Positions 35,843 to 44,927 of a stretch of 47,368 nucleotides of DNA are shown piece after piece (the first letter of the stretch is position 1; the number at the start of each line of letters is the position of its first letter). This stretch comes from Candidatus Amesbacteria bacterium RIFCSPLOWO2_01_FULL_49_25 (GTDB lineage Bacteria > Patescibacteriota > Microgenomatia > CAZETR01 > Amesbacteraceae). The position numbers and the translations under genes are program-made. Under the pieces are notes generated by a model. The model was given only the letters and a program-made list of their open reading frames with translations, was not told the DNA's origin and made no database searches. Where the stretch lies: assembly GCA_001773725.1 (NCBI GenBank), contig MEXP01000024.1, forward strand, positions 1 through 47,368, in the 5' to 3' direction.

Positions 35843-37802
35843 ACATATCAACTTGGGCAACGGCAACTTACTCATCGGTCTGGACGCCCACGGTCTGGTC
35901 CGCGACCTCTACTTCCCGTACGTCGGCCTAGAAAACCACGTCGACGGCCACTACGTTCACAAAGTCGGCGTCTGGGTAGACAACCGCTTCTCCTGGCTGG
36001 ACGACGGCTCATGGCAAATAACCATCGCCTATGTCAAAGATACGATGGCCACCGACATTACCGCCATCCATCCCCACCTCCAGCTCCAGCTCAATTTCAC
36101 CGACGTCGTCTACAATGAAAAAGATATCTTTTTGAGAAAAGTCATCGTCAAAAACACCTCCGAATCTCCTCGCCGGGTTAAAATTTACTTCCATCAGGAA
36201 TTTGAGATCTATCAATCCAGAAGAGGGGATACCGCCTATTACGATCCCGTTTCGCAAACGATCATTCACTACAAAGGCAGGAGATGCTTTGTCATAAATG
36301 CCTACCACGGTCAAACCAGTTTCGACGACTACTCCGTCGGTTTATTTAATATCGAAGGCAAAGAGGGGACATTCAAAGACGCCGAAGACGGCTCGCTCTC
36401 CCAAAATCCCATCGAACACGGCCTGGTAGACTCCGTAGTTGGCCTCACCTGCGACCTTGCTCCCCACCAATCGGCCAACGTCTACTATTGGCTTACAGCC
36501 GCCAAACTCATCAAAGACGCCCTCGAACTCAACCAATACGTCCTGGACAAAACCCCGTCATATCTTGTCAAATCCACTGCCGATTTTTGGAAAGCCTGGC
36601 TCAACCGCCGTCGTTTTTCCTTTTTCAAACTGCCAAGTGATACCGTAGACCTCTTCAAAAAATCCCTTCTTATCCTTCGCGCCCACACTGACAATAGAGG
36701 AGGAGTTATTGCCTCTGGCGACTCCGATTTGCTCAAATACGGCCGCGACACTTACTCCTACGTCTGGCCCCGGGACGCCGCCTTCTGCATTATGGCTTTA
36801 AATGCGGCCGGTGATACCAACGTCGCCCGCCGCTTTTTCGAATTTGCCAACTCCATCCTCACTTCCGAAGGCTTCTTCATGCACAAGTACCGCGCCGACC
36901 AGTCTTTGGGCAGCTCCTGGCACCCCTGGGTCCACGATGGCCATACCCAATACCCGATCCAGGAAGACGAAACCGCCATTGTCCTCTATGCTCTCTGGCA
37001 ATACTATGCCGCCTCACTGGATATCGAATTCATCGAAAGTGTTTACAACTCTCTCATCAAAAAAACCGCCGATTTTTTAGTCTCATACCGCGATCCCCAA
37101 ACCGGCCTGCCCCTTCCCAGCTATGACCTCTGGGAAGAATACCGCGGCGTATTCACATACACATCCGCATCAGTCTTCGGCGCACTCACTTGCGCCGCCA
37201 AATTTGCCGATCTTCTGGGCAAATCTGACAGCAGCCGCTTGTACATCAACGCCGCCTCCGAAGTCAAAGAAGCTATCATTAAATACCTCTTAGATCAAAA
37301 ATCCGGCCTCTTCGCCAAAAAAATCGGCGACCCAACCGTCGACTCGTCTTCAATTTACGGCGTTTTCAAGTTTGGAGTACTAGACCCGGCCGATCCCCGC
37401 CTCAAAGAAGCCGTCAAAAATACCATCTCTCGCCTGACCGTCAAAACCTCGGTCGGAGGAATTGCCCGCTACGAAGGAGATCACTACTTCCGCTCCGCCG
37501 ACGATATTCCCGGCAACCCCTGGGTTATCACTTCCCTTTGGCTAGCTCAATACCACATTTCCTTGGCCAAGTCAGAGAGCGACTTGGCTCCTGTGAAAGA
37601 TTGGCTATCCAGCGCGGTCAAATCGGCCCTGCCAACCGGAATACTCCCCGAACAGCTTCACGTCCACACCGGCGCTCCTCTGTCCGCCACCCCCCTGGCC
37701 TGGTCCCACGCCGAATTTGTCACCACCGTTATCCAGTACCTGCAAAAATTAGAGGAGCTTGGCATTTGCCCCGCCTGCGCCCCCGTAAAATTATTGACAT
37801 GA
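35835..37802 (+). CDS. GH15-like glucoamylase
   Basis: NGNLLIGLDAHGLVRDLYFPYVG; YSYVWPRDAAFCIMAL; PSYDLWEEYRGVFTYTSASVFGAL. Confidence 0.88.
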   Translation: MARHINLGNGNLLIGLDAHGLVRDLYFPYVGLENHVDGHYVHKVGVWVDNRFSWLDDGSWQITIAYVKDTMATDITAIHPHLQLQLNFTDVVYNEKDIFLRKVIVKNTSESPRRVKIYFHQEFEIYQSRRGDTAYYDPVSQTIIHYKGRRCFVINAYHGQTSFDDYSVGLFNIEGKEGTFKDAEDGSLSQNPIEHGLVDSVVGLTCDLAPHQSANVYYWLTAAKLIKDALELNQYVLDKTPSYLVKSTADFWKAWLNRRRFSFFKLPSDTVDLFKKSLLILRAHTDNRGGVIASGDSDLLKYGRDTYSYVWPRDAAFCIMALNAAGDTNVARRFFEFANSILTSEGFFMHKYRADQSLGSSWHPWVHDGHTQYPIQEDETAIVLYALWQYYAASLDIEFIESVYNSLIKKTADFLVSYRDPQTGLPLPSYDLWEEYRGVFTYTSASVFGALTCAAKFADLLGKSDSSRLYINAASEVKEAIIKYLLDQKSGLFAKKIGDPTVDSSSIYGVFKFGVLDPADPRLKEAVKNTISRLTVKTSVGGIARYEGDHYFRSADDIPGNPWVITSLWLAQYHISLAKSESDLAPVKDWLSSAVKSALPTGILPEQLHVHTGAPLSATPLAWSHAEFVTTVIQYLQKLEELGICPACAPVKLLT

Positions 37803-39457
37803 TTCATAATTCATCATTCAATCCCGTCGTGGCTTACTTCTCCATGGAAATGATGCTGGAGACGGATGTCCCCACCTATGCGGGAGGCTTGGGTGTTTTG
37901 GCCGGCGACATTCTGCGATCAGCCGCCGATCTGAAAATCCCGGCAGTTGGTATGTCCATCGTCTACTCCGGAGACACCTTTTCCCAAATTCTGCACCCGG
38001 ATGGCACTCAATCCTTCGCCAAGCAGGACTGGCAAAAGTTAGACCAGCTCACCAAACTTCCCCACATTATCCATGTCGAAGTGGGAGATACCCGAGTTTC
38101 GGTCGGCTGTTGGCGCTACGACATCACCGGCCTCTCCGGCTTCACCGTCCCCGTTTACCTTCTAGACACCAATCTGGTCGTCAACCCCCAATGGGCCCGG
38201 GATATTACCAAAAGTCTCTACGCCGGAGGCGATACCCGCATTTGTCAGGAAATAATCTTAGGCATTGGCGGAGTCCGTATGCTTCGAGCCCTGGGCCTCA
38301 AAAATATCGGCACTTACCATCTCAACGAGGGCCACTGTGCATTTGTCCCCCTGGCCCTCATGCCCGAACACGACTACAAAGACGAAGAAGTTAAAAAACT
38401 TTGTGTCTTCACCTCTCATACTCCCATCCCCGAAGGTCACGACAGGTTTTCTTATGACCTGGCCTACCGCTTTGCCTCTCCCCATCTCCCCTGGCACATC
38501 AAAAAGCTGGCCGGCGAAAACGAACTCTCCATGACCCACCTGGCCCTCAACTTATCCAGGAAAGCCTTCGCCGTCTCCCGCAAGCACCAGGAAGTCTCCA
38601 ACCGCCTCTTTCCAGGATACAACTTCGACTATGTCACCAACGGCGTCCATCACCGCACCTGGACCCACAACTATCTCCAAGACGTGTACAACCAATATTT
38701 ACCCGGCTGGCTGGATGACCCTTCTCTCCTCAAGTCAAGTTCCGATATTCCCTCATTCGATCTTTGGACAGCCCACCTCGAGTGCAAACGCAAGCTGGTA
38801 ACTTATGTCAATCGCCACCTCATCACCGACGAGCAATTCGACGAGGCTACCCTCACCATCTCTCTGGCTCGACGCCCCGTATCTTACAAGCGCCCGCTTC
38901 TTTTATATCACGACATTCCCCGCCTTCTGCGCGCCGCCTCCGGCCGTCTCCAAATTGTCCAGTGCGGCAAATCTCATCCCGACGACGACGTCTCCCAGGG
39001 CATCGTCAAAGAAATCGTCCACATCTCCCAATCTCTCAAACACAAAATCAAAATAGTTTTCTTGGAAAACTACTCCCCCAAGGTATCCCGCCTTTTAGTC
39101 TCCGGCTCCGATCTCTGGCTCAACACTCCCATGCGTCCGCTCGAAGCCTCCGGAACTTCCGGAATGAAAGCCATCCTAAACGGCCTGCCCCATTTTTCAG
39201 TTTTGGACGGCTGGTGGATCGAAGGTTTTGCCCAAAACCCCGACTCCGGCTGGACCGTCGGCCCCCAAAATTCAGACACCAACGACGACACCGCCGACGC
39301 GGCAGACCTCTATACCAAATTGGAATCAGAGGTACTCCCGCTCTACTACAACCGCCGCCAGGAATGGATAACCAAAATGAAGCATAGCATCTCCTTGGGT
39401 TCCCACTTCAACTCCCACCGCGTCGCCAAAGAATATCTCTCCAAAGCCTGGAACTAG
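37799..39457 (+). CDS. Alpha-glucan (glycogen/maltodextrin) phosphorylase, GT35 short form
   Basis: VAYFSMEMMLETDVPTYAGGLGVLAGDILRSAADL; YHLNEGHCAF; NTPMRPLEASGTSGMKAILNG. Confidence 0.92.
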   Translation: MIHNSSFNPVVAYFSMEMMLETDVPTYAGGLGVLAGDILRSAADLKIPAVGMSIVYSGDTFSQILHPDGTQSFAKQDWQKLDQLTKLPHIIHVEVGDTRVSVGCWRYDITGLSGFTVPVYLLDTNLVVNPQWARDITKSLYAGGDTRICQEIILGIGGVRMLRALGLKNIGTYHLNEGHCAFVPLALMPEHDYKDEEVKKLCVFTSHTPIPEGHDRFSYDLAYRFASPHLPWHIKKLAGENELSMTHLALNLSRKAFAVSRKHQEVSNRLFPGYNFDYVTNGVHHRTWTHNYLQDVYNQYLPGWLDDPSLLKSSSDIPSFDLWTAHLECKRKLVTYVNRHLITDEQFDEATLTISLARRPVSYKRPLLLYHDIPRLLRAASGRLQIVQCGKSHPDDDVSQGIVKEIVHISQSLKHKIKIVFLENYSPKVSRLLVSGSDLWLNTPMRPLEASGTSGMKAILNGLPHFSVLDGWWIEGFAQNPDSGWTVGPQNSDTNDDTADAADLYTKLESEVLPLYYNRRQEWITKMKHSISLGSHFNSHRVAKEYLSKAWN

Positions 39458-39499
39458 CCTCATATTTCCAATCTAATCTTGATGAAGTACAATCCCCCC

Positions 39500-40060
39500 A
39501 TGGCAAGAGAGCGGATTCTCGACATCGGTATCGGCCGAGGCGGCACTTACATCAATTGGGATAGTCCTTACACACAGCGCATCGGTCTGGATATCGATTT
39601 TGCTTTCCTCAAAATGCTCAAAAACGTGTACCCCGACGTACTGCCGGTGCGCGCCAACACCCAGCGGTTACCCTTTCCCGCAGGCTCAATAAACACTATA
39701 GAAATCATTCTTCCTTGCTCGTACCTCCTCACACCCGGCCTCCAGACATACCATCCAAACATTTCAGTCGACAACCATCAGGCCCAAACCTGGTACCCGG
39801 AATTCTTCCGGGCGCTCGTCCCACATGGAAATTTAAGGATCTTCGGTGACATGTGGCTGCATCTTCCCTCAATTTTGACCGGCTCGGCTCCCTACTTCCG
39901 ACATACCCGGATAAACCACCTATCTCTAGATGAATTCAGACAAATAGGCACCCGCACCAGCCGAGACTTGCTCGATAAATACTCCACCCAGTTTCCCCAA
40001 GACTTAAAAACCAGGTTTGAAGAAGGTCTAGTCGAAATCTGGCTTCTAAAACGCACCTAA
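39500..40060 (+). CDS. SAM-dependent methyltransferase-like protein
   Basis: ERILDIGIGRGGTYINW; TACAAT-CCCCCC-ATG upstream. Confidence 0.65.
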   Translation: MARERILDIGIGRGGTYINWDSPYTQRIGLDIDFAFLKMLKNVYPDVLPVRANTQRLPFPAGSINTIEIILPCSYLLTPGLQTYHPNISVDNHQAQTWYPEFFRALVPHGNLRIFGDMWLHLPSILTGSAPYFRHTRINHLSLDEFRQIGTRTSRDLLDKYSTQFPQDLKTRFEEGLVEIWLLKRT

Positions 40061-40063
40061 AAT

Positions 40064-40201
40064 TCAATTATTGCTCCTGATCCTCGCCAAAATCCCATGC
40101 ACAAACTTAACCGCATCGCCTATCCCCAACACATTAAGGTTAACGACGTTTTCCCAAAACACATCAAATTCACACCTAATCACCCCCAGCGCTTCCCTCA
40201 C
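40064..40201 (-). CDS. Small hypothetical ORF (45 aa), overlapping a 16-aa leader ORF at 40199-40249
   Basis: MREALGVIRCEFDVFWENVVNLNVLGIGDAVKFVHGILARIRSNN*; GTGA overlap with MIEIHFKGSGCVIVEE*. Confidence 0.35.
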   Translation of the reverse strand: MREALGVIRCEFDVFWENVVNLNVLGIGDAVKFVHGILARIRSNN

Positions 40202-40261
40202 TCTTCAACAATAACACATCCACTCCCTTTGAAGTGAATCTCAATCATCAAAGGTACTTTG

Positions 40262-40335
40262 GGTGGTGTACCGGAGTCGAACCGGCAACCCCTAGGTCCA
40301 CAACCTAGTGCTCTAACCATTGAGCTAACACCACC
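40262..40335 (-). tRNA. tRNA-His(GTG) with encoded G-1
   Basis: G-GTGGTGT acceptor, GTG anticodon, T arm GCCGG-TTCGACT-CCGGT, C73. Confidence 0.92.
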
Positions 40336-40382
40336 ACACTTCCTCTGTAATTTTACACCACATGGGGTTATACTCCCAACCG

Positions 40383-40894
40383 TGGCCAATCATGAAGTCA
40401 TCGCCCAACTTTTCGAGAGGCATTATCACGAAATTTATCGCTACATCAAATACCGAGTAGGAGATCCTCTCCTTGCAGACGATTTAACCGCCACCACTTA
40501 TCTCTGCGCCCTGACCGCCAAATTCACATATACCTCCGACAGAAAAGCCAGGGCCTTTCTCCGAAAAATTGCCAACGCCAGGTTCATAGACCACCTCAGA
40601 AGCGCAGCATACAAACGCGCTTCTCTCTCGTCCGTGGACGCCTTGGCCAACCTGCTCCGCACCCCGTCGTTTGAACAGGAATCGGACGGCCGTCTCCAAA
40701 TAGCCAAACTAGAGAAAGCCATATCCCAGCTAACTCTTATGCAACAACAAGTTGTCAACCTCAGGTATTTTCAGCAGGAACCTATCCCCATTAAGGAAAT
40801 CGCCCTGAAACTTAATACGTCCCCCCCGATTATAAAATCTCGTCTCCACCGGGCAAAGAGATCCCTCAGGAGACTTTTGAAAGACGAGGAATGA
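40383..40894 (+). CDS. RNA polymerase sigma factor, sigma-70 / ECF-like
   Basis: Region 2 EVIAQLFERHYHEIYRYIKYRVGDPLLADDLTATTYL; region 4 QQVVNLRYFQQEPIPIKEIALKLNTSPPIIKSRLHRAKRSL; GTG start after TATACT-N7. Confidence 0.88.
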
Positions 40895-40910
40895 TAAAAT
40901 TTACCTGCCA

Positions 40911-40982
40911 GCCCTTGTAGCTTAATGGATAAAGCTGCGGTCTTCGGAACCGCCGATGGAGGTTCGATTCCTCCCAGGGGCA
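40911..40982 (+). tRNA. tRNA-Arg(TCG)
   Basis: GCCCTTG/CAGGGGC acceptor; anticodon arm GCGGT-CTTCGGA-ACCGC. Confidence 0.9.
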
Positions 40983-41080
40983 CACCCGAAATTCAATCGT
41001 AACGAACCACAAATTAGCTAGGGTTCGATCACGAGCGAAGCGAGGGATAGAGAAGCTTTTGGGGTAGGGGCCCCAAGTTG

Positions 41081-41105
41081 CTTCGATATTCCTCCCGAGG
41101 GCACA
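41081..41105 (+). repeat. Degenerate duplicate of the tRNA-Arg(TCG) 3' end
   Basis: CTTCGATATTCCTCCCGAGGGCACA vs GTTCGATTCCTCCCAGGGGCACA. Confidence 0.6.
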
Positions 41106-41106
41106 G

Positions 41107-42225
41107 GTGAAAAAAATTATCCTGTCCGCCATCATAATTATCCCCCTGCTTTGGATTGCCAATTTCTACTGGCAAAATCTTCGCGGCCTTAAGCCCGCGA
41201 TCTCACCTCCGGCTATCCCCCCTAAAACTCAGAACCTAGAACCTGTCACCCAAAATTCCACCGGTCTTACCCTGAGCCTGCCCAAGGGTTTCAATATTTC
41301 CATCTATGCCTCAGAGTTAGGCAACCCCCGCGATCTTGAATGGGATCTGACCGGAAACCTACTAGTTAGCCTACCCGGTAGGGGACAAGTAGTTTCACTT
41401 CCAGACAAGAAAATTATTGCCTCCGGCTTGAGGCGCCCTCATGGGTTAGCTTTCTCCGGCCAGTCGCTCTACATAGCCGAAGAGAACAAAGTCACCGTCA
41501 ATGGTAAAAAGATCCTGGATCTGCCTGCTGGCGGCAACCACACCACTCGCTCCCTTCTAGTCAAAAACGATCAACTCTATATCTCCATTGGTTCATCTTG
41601 CAACGTCTGCCATGAATCCGACCCCCGCCGGGCGGCGATTTACGTCTCGAATCTAGATGGAACGGACTTCAAACTATACTCCAGCGGTTTGCGTAATTCT
41701 GTCTTTATGATCCTTGATTCACAAAAAAATATCTGGGCCACGGACATGGGCCGTGATCTCATCGGCAACGACATTCCGCCGGACGAAATAAATATCATCA
41801 CCGAAAATGGCAATTACGGCTGGCCCGTCTGTTACGGCCAAAACATCCACGACACCAGCTTCGACAAAAACACCTACATCAGAAATCCCTGTCAGGAACC
41901 TCTAGAAAAATCCAGCTATATCGACCTGCCCGCCCACTCCGCCCCCTTGGGTCTGGCTTTTACCCCAGACAGCTGGCCAGTCGAATACCGGGGAAAATTA
42001 CTTGTGGCTTACCACGGTTCCTGGAACAGAAACCCCCCCACGGGTTATAAAATAGTTTTAGTCGACCCCCAAACCAAACAAATTTCCGATTTTATTTCTG
42101 GCTGGCTTCTGCCAAACTATTCCGTGTCCGGCCGACCAGTGGACTTGATATTCGATTCCCAATCCAACCTTTACATCTCCGACGACAAAAAGGGGGTAGT
42201 TTACAAAGTCAGTTATAATGAGTAG
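41107..42225 (+). CDS. PQQ-dependent sugar (glucose/sorbosone) dehydrogenase-like protein
   Basis: LPKGFNISIYASELGNPRDLEWDLTGNLLVSLPGRGQVV; GLRRPHGLAF; GNYGWPVCYGQNI; GLAFTPDSWP; HGSWNR. Confidence 0.85.
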   Translation: MKKIILSAIIIIPLLWIANFYWQNLRGLKPAISPPAIPPKTQNLEPVTQNSTGLTLSLPKGFNISIYASELGNPRDLEWDLTGNLLVSLPGRGQVVSLPDKKIIASGLRRPHGLAFSGQSLYIAEENKVTVNGKKILDLPAGGNHTTRSLLVKNDQLYISIGSSCNVCHESDPRRAAIYVSNLDGTDFKLYSSGLRNSVFMILDSQKNIWATDMGRDLIGNDIPPDEINIITENGNYGWPVCYGQNIHDTSFDKNTYIRNPCQEPLEKSSYIDLPAHSAPLGLAFTPDSWPVEYRGKLLVAYHGSWNRNPPTGYKIVLVDPQTKQISDFISGWLLPNYSVSGRPVDLIFDSQSNLYISDDKKGVVYKVSYNE

Positions 42226-42233
42226 CACAAGTT

Positions 42234-42326
42234 ATGGCAGAAGAATCTCCAGGCGAAGGCTGCATAAAAGACTTCGTCAAGCTCTTCGAGTTCTGCCTAC
42301 TCGTTACTCTGACCATACTCGGTTAG
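42234..42326 (+). CDS. 30-aa small hydrophobic peptide
   Basis: MAEESPGEGCIKDFVKLFEFCLLVTLTILG*. Confidence 0.3.
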   Translation: MAEESPGEGCIKDFVKLFEFCLLVTLTILG

Positions 42327-43367
42327 CATTTTAATCTCCCCCAAAGCCCTCCCGCTCATCCCCTGCATTTCCCCATACATGCCATGCGTGTTGTCCACGA
42401 TCTTTCTAATCTCCTTTTCCTGCCTGGCCCATTTCAGAGCAAACCACCTTTTCTCTTTCTCCAAATCTTCCATTAGGTTATTAAAAGCCTCTACTATTCC
42501 CTCCACTCGGTGTTTAAACTCCACCCCTGTTACATATTCGTACATAATATCCGCTTTTTCCTTCCGGCCCTCTCCCGCCAATTTCAACATAAAAGCCTCC
42601 CACAGTCCTTTGCGCAAGGCCCACGCCAATCCCAAGACAGTCTCCCTCCCGCTCACCCACACCCCATTTCTAAACCCGAAATTTCTCACATTGTCAGGCA
42701 AATTAACCGACACCAAAACCGCCTCATCCGCTCCCGTCTGCCGCTTGTCTTCCCTTAGTTTGTCTATCCACCCCTCGCTCCATTTAGCATTTTTACCTTC
42801 CCACAAAATAGTCGCGAATTTGCGCCCATATTTATCAATCAGTTCCTCAGTCACATCCGCCCCCCGCATCCCCTTGGCCACGCCCATTATGCGGTCATTG
42901 GGAAATTCTTTTTTAAGCAGTCCTTCCAATTCCAACTCCAATACCTCCCCCTGAGTCTGCTGTGATCCCTGCTGAAGTTTGTGCTTCAACTCATCGTTCA
43001 CCTTCAGCGCATCCCCAAGCTGTTTTTGCAGCTCCAATACCTTCAAATTTTGTTCCTCCTCCGCCTTCTTTTTAGCTTCCAGCCTTATCTTTTCCTCCGC
43101 CTCTGCCAACTTTTTCTCCATCTCCAAACTCCGCTCCTCATCCCTTCGTTTAAGCGTCCTCAATATTCTTTCTTTCTCCGTCAACTCATCTATATATTTT
43201 TTGTTTCTATTTCTTTCTTCATCTTCTATTTCTTTCACTCTTTTCCTCATCTCATCCTCGTATCTTTGCCGTTCTACTGTCTTTACCTTCTCCATCATCT
43301 CATGCTCCATCGCTTGAGAAATCTCCACTTCTTCCCCGCACTTGGGGCATTTCACCACCTGTATCAT
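42297..43367 (-). CDS. DUF2130 family coiled-coil protein
   Basis: CPKCGEEVEISQAMEHEM, coiled coil, GEVLELELEGLLKKEFPNDRI, ILWEGKNAKWSEGWIDKLREDKR. Confidence 0.85.
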   Translation of the reverse strand: MIQVVKCPKCGEEVEISQAMEHEMMEKVKTVERQRYEDEMRKRVKEIEDEERNRNKKYIDELTEKERILRTLKRRDEERSLEMEKKLAEAEEKIRLEAKKKAEEEQNLKVLELQKQLGDALKVNDELKHKLQQGSQQTQGEVLELELEGLLKKEFPNDRIMGVAKGMRGADVTEELIDKYGRKFATILWEGKNAKWSEGWIDKLREDKRQTGADEAVLVSVNLPDNVRNFGFRNGVWVSGRETVLGLAWALRKGLWEAFMLKLAGEGRKEKADIMYEYVTGVEFKHRVEGIVEAFNNLMEDLEKEKRWFALKWARQEKEIRKIVDNTHGMYGEMQGMSGRALGEIKMLTEYGQSNE

Positions 43368-43412
43368 TGCCCCACGCTAACACATCCCTTGCCAAATCTC
43401 AACGAATTTGCC

Positions 43413-43613
43413 ATGATATATACGTCACAACTTTTAAAACAAAGGAGGTGTATTTATACGCCAGCTCCCAAATTACACAATTTGAGTCCCACAGAATTTG
43501 CCGACTTGGTCCTAATCGCCAGCGCTATCATCATGGCTACTACCCTCATCTTTCACTTCTCCAGTTCTCGTCCAGCGCCCGTCGAAGCCTACCAGACCCA
43601 AACATACTACTAG
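43413..43613 (+). CDS. Small single-TM protein
   Basis: ...LSPTEFADLVLIASAIIMATTLIFHFSSSRPAPVEAYQTQTYY*; AAAGGAGGTG inside the frame. Confidence 0.4.
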   Translation: MIYTSQLLKQRRCIYTPAPKLHNLSPTEFADLVLIASAIIMATTLIFHFSSSRPAPVEAYQTQTYY

Positions 43614-43937
43614 TCACTTTTCTCTTTGAATTACCTTCCAATGGTACATGTAGAGCGGCAGTCCCACCGTCACCATAGCTACTGCTCCAGAAACTTCCCT
43701 TTGCCTCTGCCTTGTGGTCTCCAACTTACTCTGTAATTTAGCTTCCTCAGTCAAAACCAGCTCCTCATTCGGCCCCCCCAATGGCTTCGCCATCGGGTAG
43801 TATGCCACTTCATCCGCCCCTTTAAATACATATACTTTCAGTCCCAACTCCACCAGCCTAATCGAGCCAATCGCTACTATCAACAAGCCCACAAACGAGA
43901 ACAAATACAGATACAAAATCCGAATGTTTATGTTCAT
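43614..43937 (-). CDS. Membrane protein of unknown function
   Basis: Two TM segments, 107 aa. Confidence 0.55.
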   Translation of the reverse strand: MNINIRILYLYLFSFVGLLIVAIGSIRLVELGLKVYVFKGADEVAYYPMAKPLGGPNEELVLTEEAKLQSKLETTRQRQREVSGAVAMVTVGLPLYMYHWKVIQREK

Positions 43938-43938
43938 A

Positions 43939-44054
43939 GAGCGGGTGAATTTCCTCTGGTCGAACTAATTAACTTTTTTAAAGATACCATAAGTGAGACT
44001 AAATTGCTCTTCTCTCAACTTAACGCACTTTACTCTCTATCGCCAACAACATAA
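43939..44054 (+). repeat. Dispersed tRNA-Gly-tail repeat, copy A
   Basis: GAGCGGGT start; frame AGEFPLVELINFFKDTISETKLLFSQLNALYSLSPTT*. Confidence 0.65.
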
Positions 44055-44164
44055 ACGGACTCACACTAGATTTATCTCTTGTTTTAGCCCTAATCAAATA
44101 GCTCTGTGCCATCAATTTCCAGCTTGTAGATGGTTTGTAGAACGGTCGTAATTGTGAAAGAGGA

Positions 44165-44404
44165 CTAATCCTCGGGTAAAGCATCAAATTCTTTTTTCAC
44201 TTTCTCAAACCACTCTTTTACTGCTTCAGGTTTGTTCATATGGTTGTTCTTCATTTCTTCCATTTTTTCGATGTGTGCTTTATCACCCATCTCAGCCATT
44301 TCCATCGCATGTTTTCTGCTCATTTCTCCCATTTCCCTAAAAGTTTCGGCATGAAACTCCTTATCACAAGCACCAGCAAGTTGTTTACATGTCATTGTTT
44401 TCAT
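44165..44404 (-). CDS. DUF1059-like small protein
   Basis: MKTMTCKQLAGACDKEFHAETFREMGEMSRKHAMEM...; GAGAGGTGA SD. Confidence 0.75.
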   Translation of the reverse strand: MKTMTCKQLAGACDKEFHAETFREMGEMSRKHAMEMAEMGDKAHIEKMEEMKNNHMNKPEAVKEWFEKVKKEFDALPED

Positions 44405-44466
44405 TTATTATCACCTCTCTCCGAAGTAATAGTATGCAATACGACCGACATTACTAGACACGACTT

Positions 44467-44502
44467 CCTGGTCGAACCAGGATATTGCCTATATAAACCC
44501 GC
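44467..44502 (-). repeat. Truncated tRNA-like remnant
   Basis: GCGGGT 5' strand followed within 30 nt by T-arm-like CCTGG-TTCGA-CCAGG. Confidence 0.4.
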
Positions 44503-44535
44503 AAGATAGCTTTACTCTTCAAAAAGGAAACTCTG

Positions 44536-44663
44536 GAGCGGGTAACCGTACTGGAATCGAACTAAATAGCTACTTCAATGATATCACGGAGTCGGAGATC
44601 AAACTGCTTTACTGGCAATTGACCCAACTTAACGATTATCTCAATGCTTTGAGTCTTATTTAG
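44536..44663 (+). repeat. Dispersed tRNA-Gly-tail repeat, copy B
   Basis: GAGCGGGTA...GGAATCGAACTA; frame AGNRTGIELNSYFNDITESEIKLLYWQLTQLNDYLNALSLI*. Confidence 0.6.
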
Positions 44664-44895
44664 GACGAAAACCCAGCCATGAGAGTGCATGACAAACTAC
44701 AAAAGAAAACCACAACCTACTCTCTTCTCCATCGTCATGATGCAAAATGAAATTTTTATTTGGGTCATTTTTAGCTGGCCAATAAACTAATCGACCCGCA
44801 ACCTTCCCTGCATACTTCTGCTCGTCATCGGGAAAAAACAGTGTCGGTATATCAACACCCATTCCAGCATTATACTCAAAATACTTAATTTTCAA
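44656..44895 (-). CDS. Hypothetical small protein
   Basis: MKIKYFEYNAGMGVDIPTLFFPDDEQKYAGKV...; TATAGT at the 5' end. Confidence 0.55.
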   Translation of the reverse strand: MKIKYFEYNAGMGVDIPTLFFPDDEQKYAGKVAGRLVYWPAKNDPNKNFILHHDDGEESRLWFSFVVCHALSWLGFRPK

Positions 44896-44927
44896 ACTAT
44901 ATCATCTTATATTATCTTTACCACTTT

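Noticed and set aside
37538-37798. N-terminal extension of the phosphorylase ORF
   Set aside because: Overlaps the GH15-like CDS; family start MIHNSSFNPVVAYFSMEM at 37799 fits better.
38764-39387. 207-aa ORF inside the phosphorylase
   Set aside because: Alternate frame of a clear GT35 gene.
42379-43317. Plus-strand ORFs 42379..42954 and 42979..43317
   Set aside because: Antisense to the DUF2130 coiled-coil gene; Ser/Phe-rich translations are complementary-strand artefacts.
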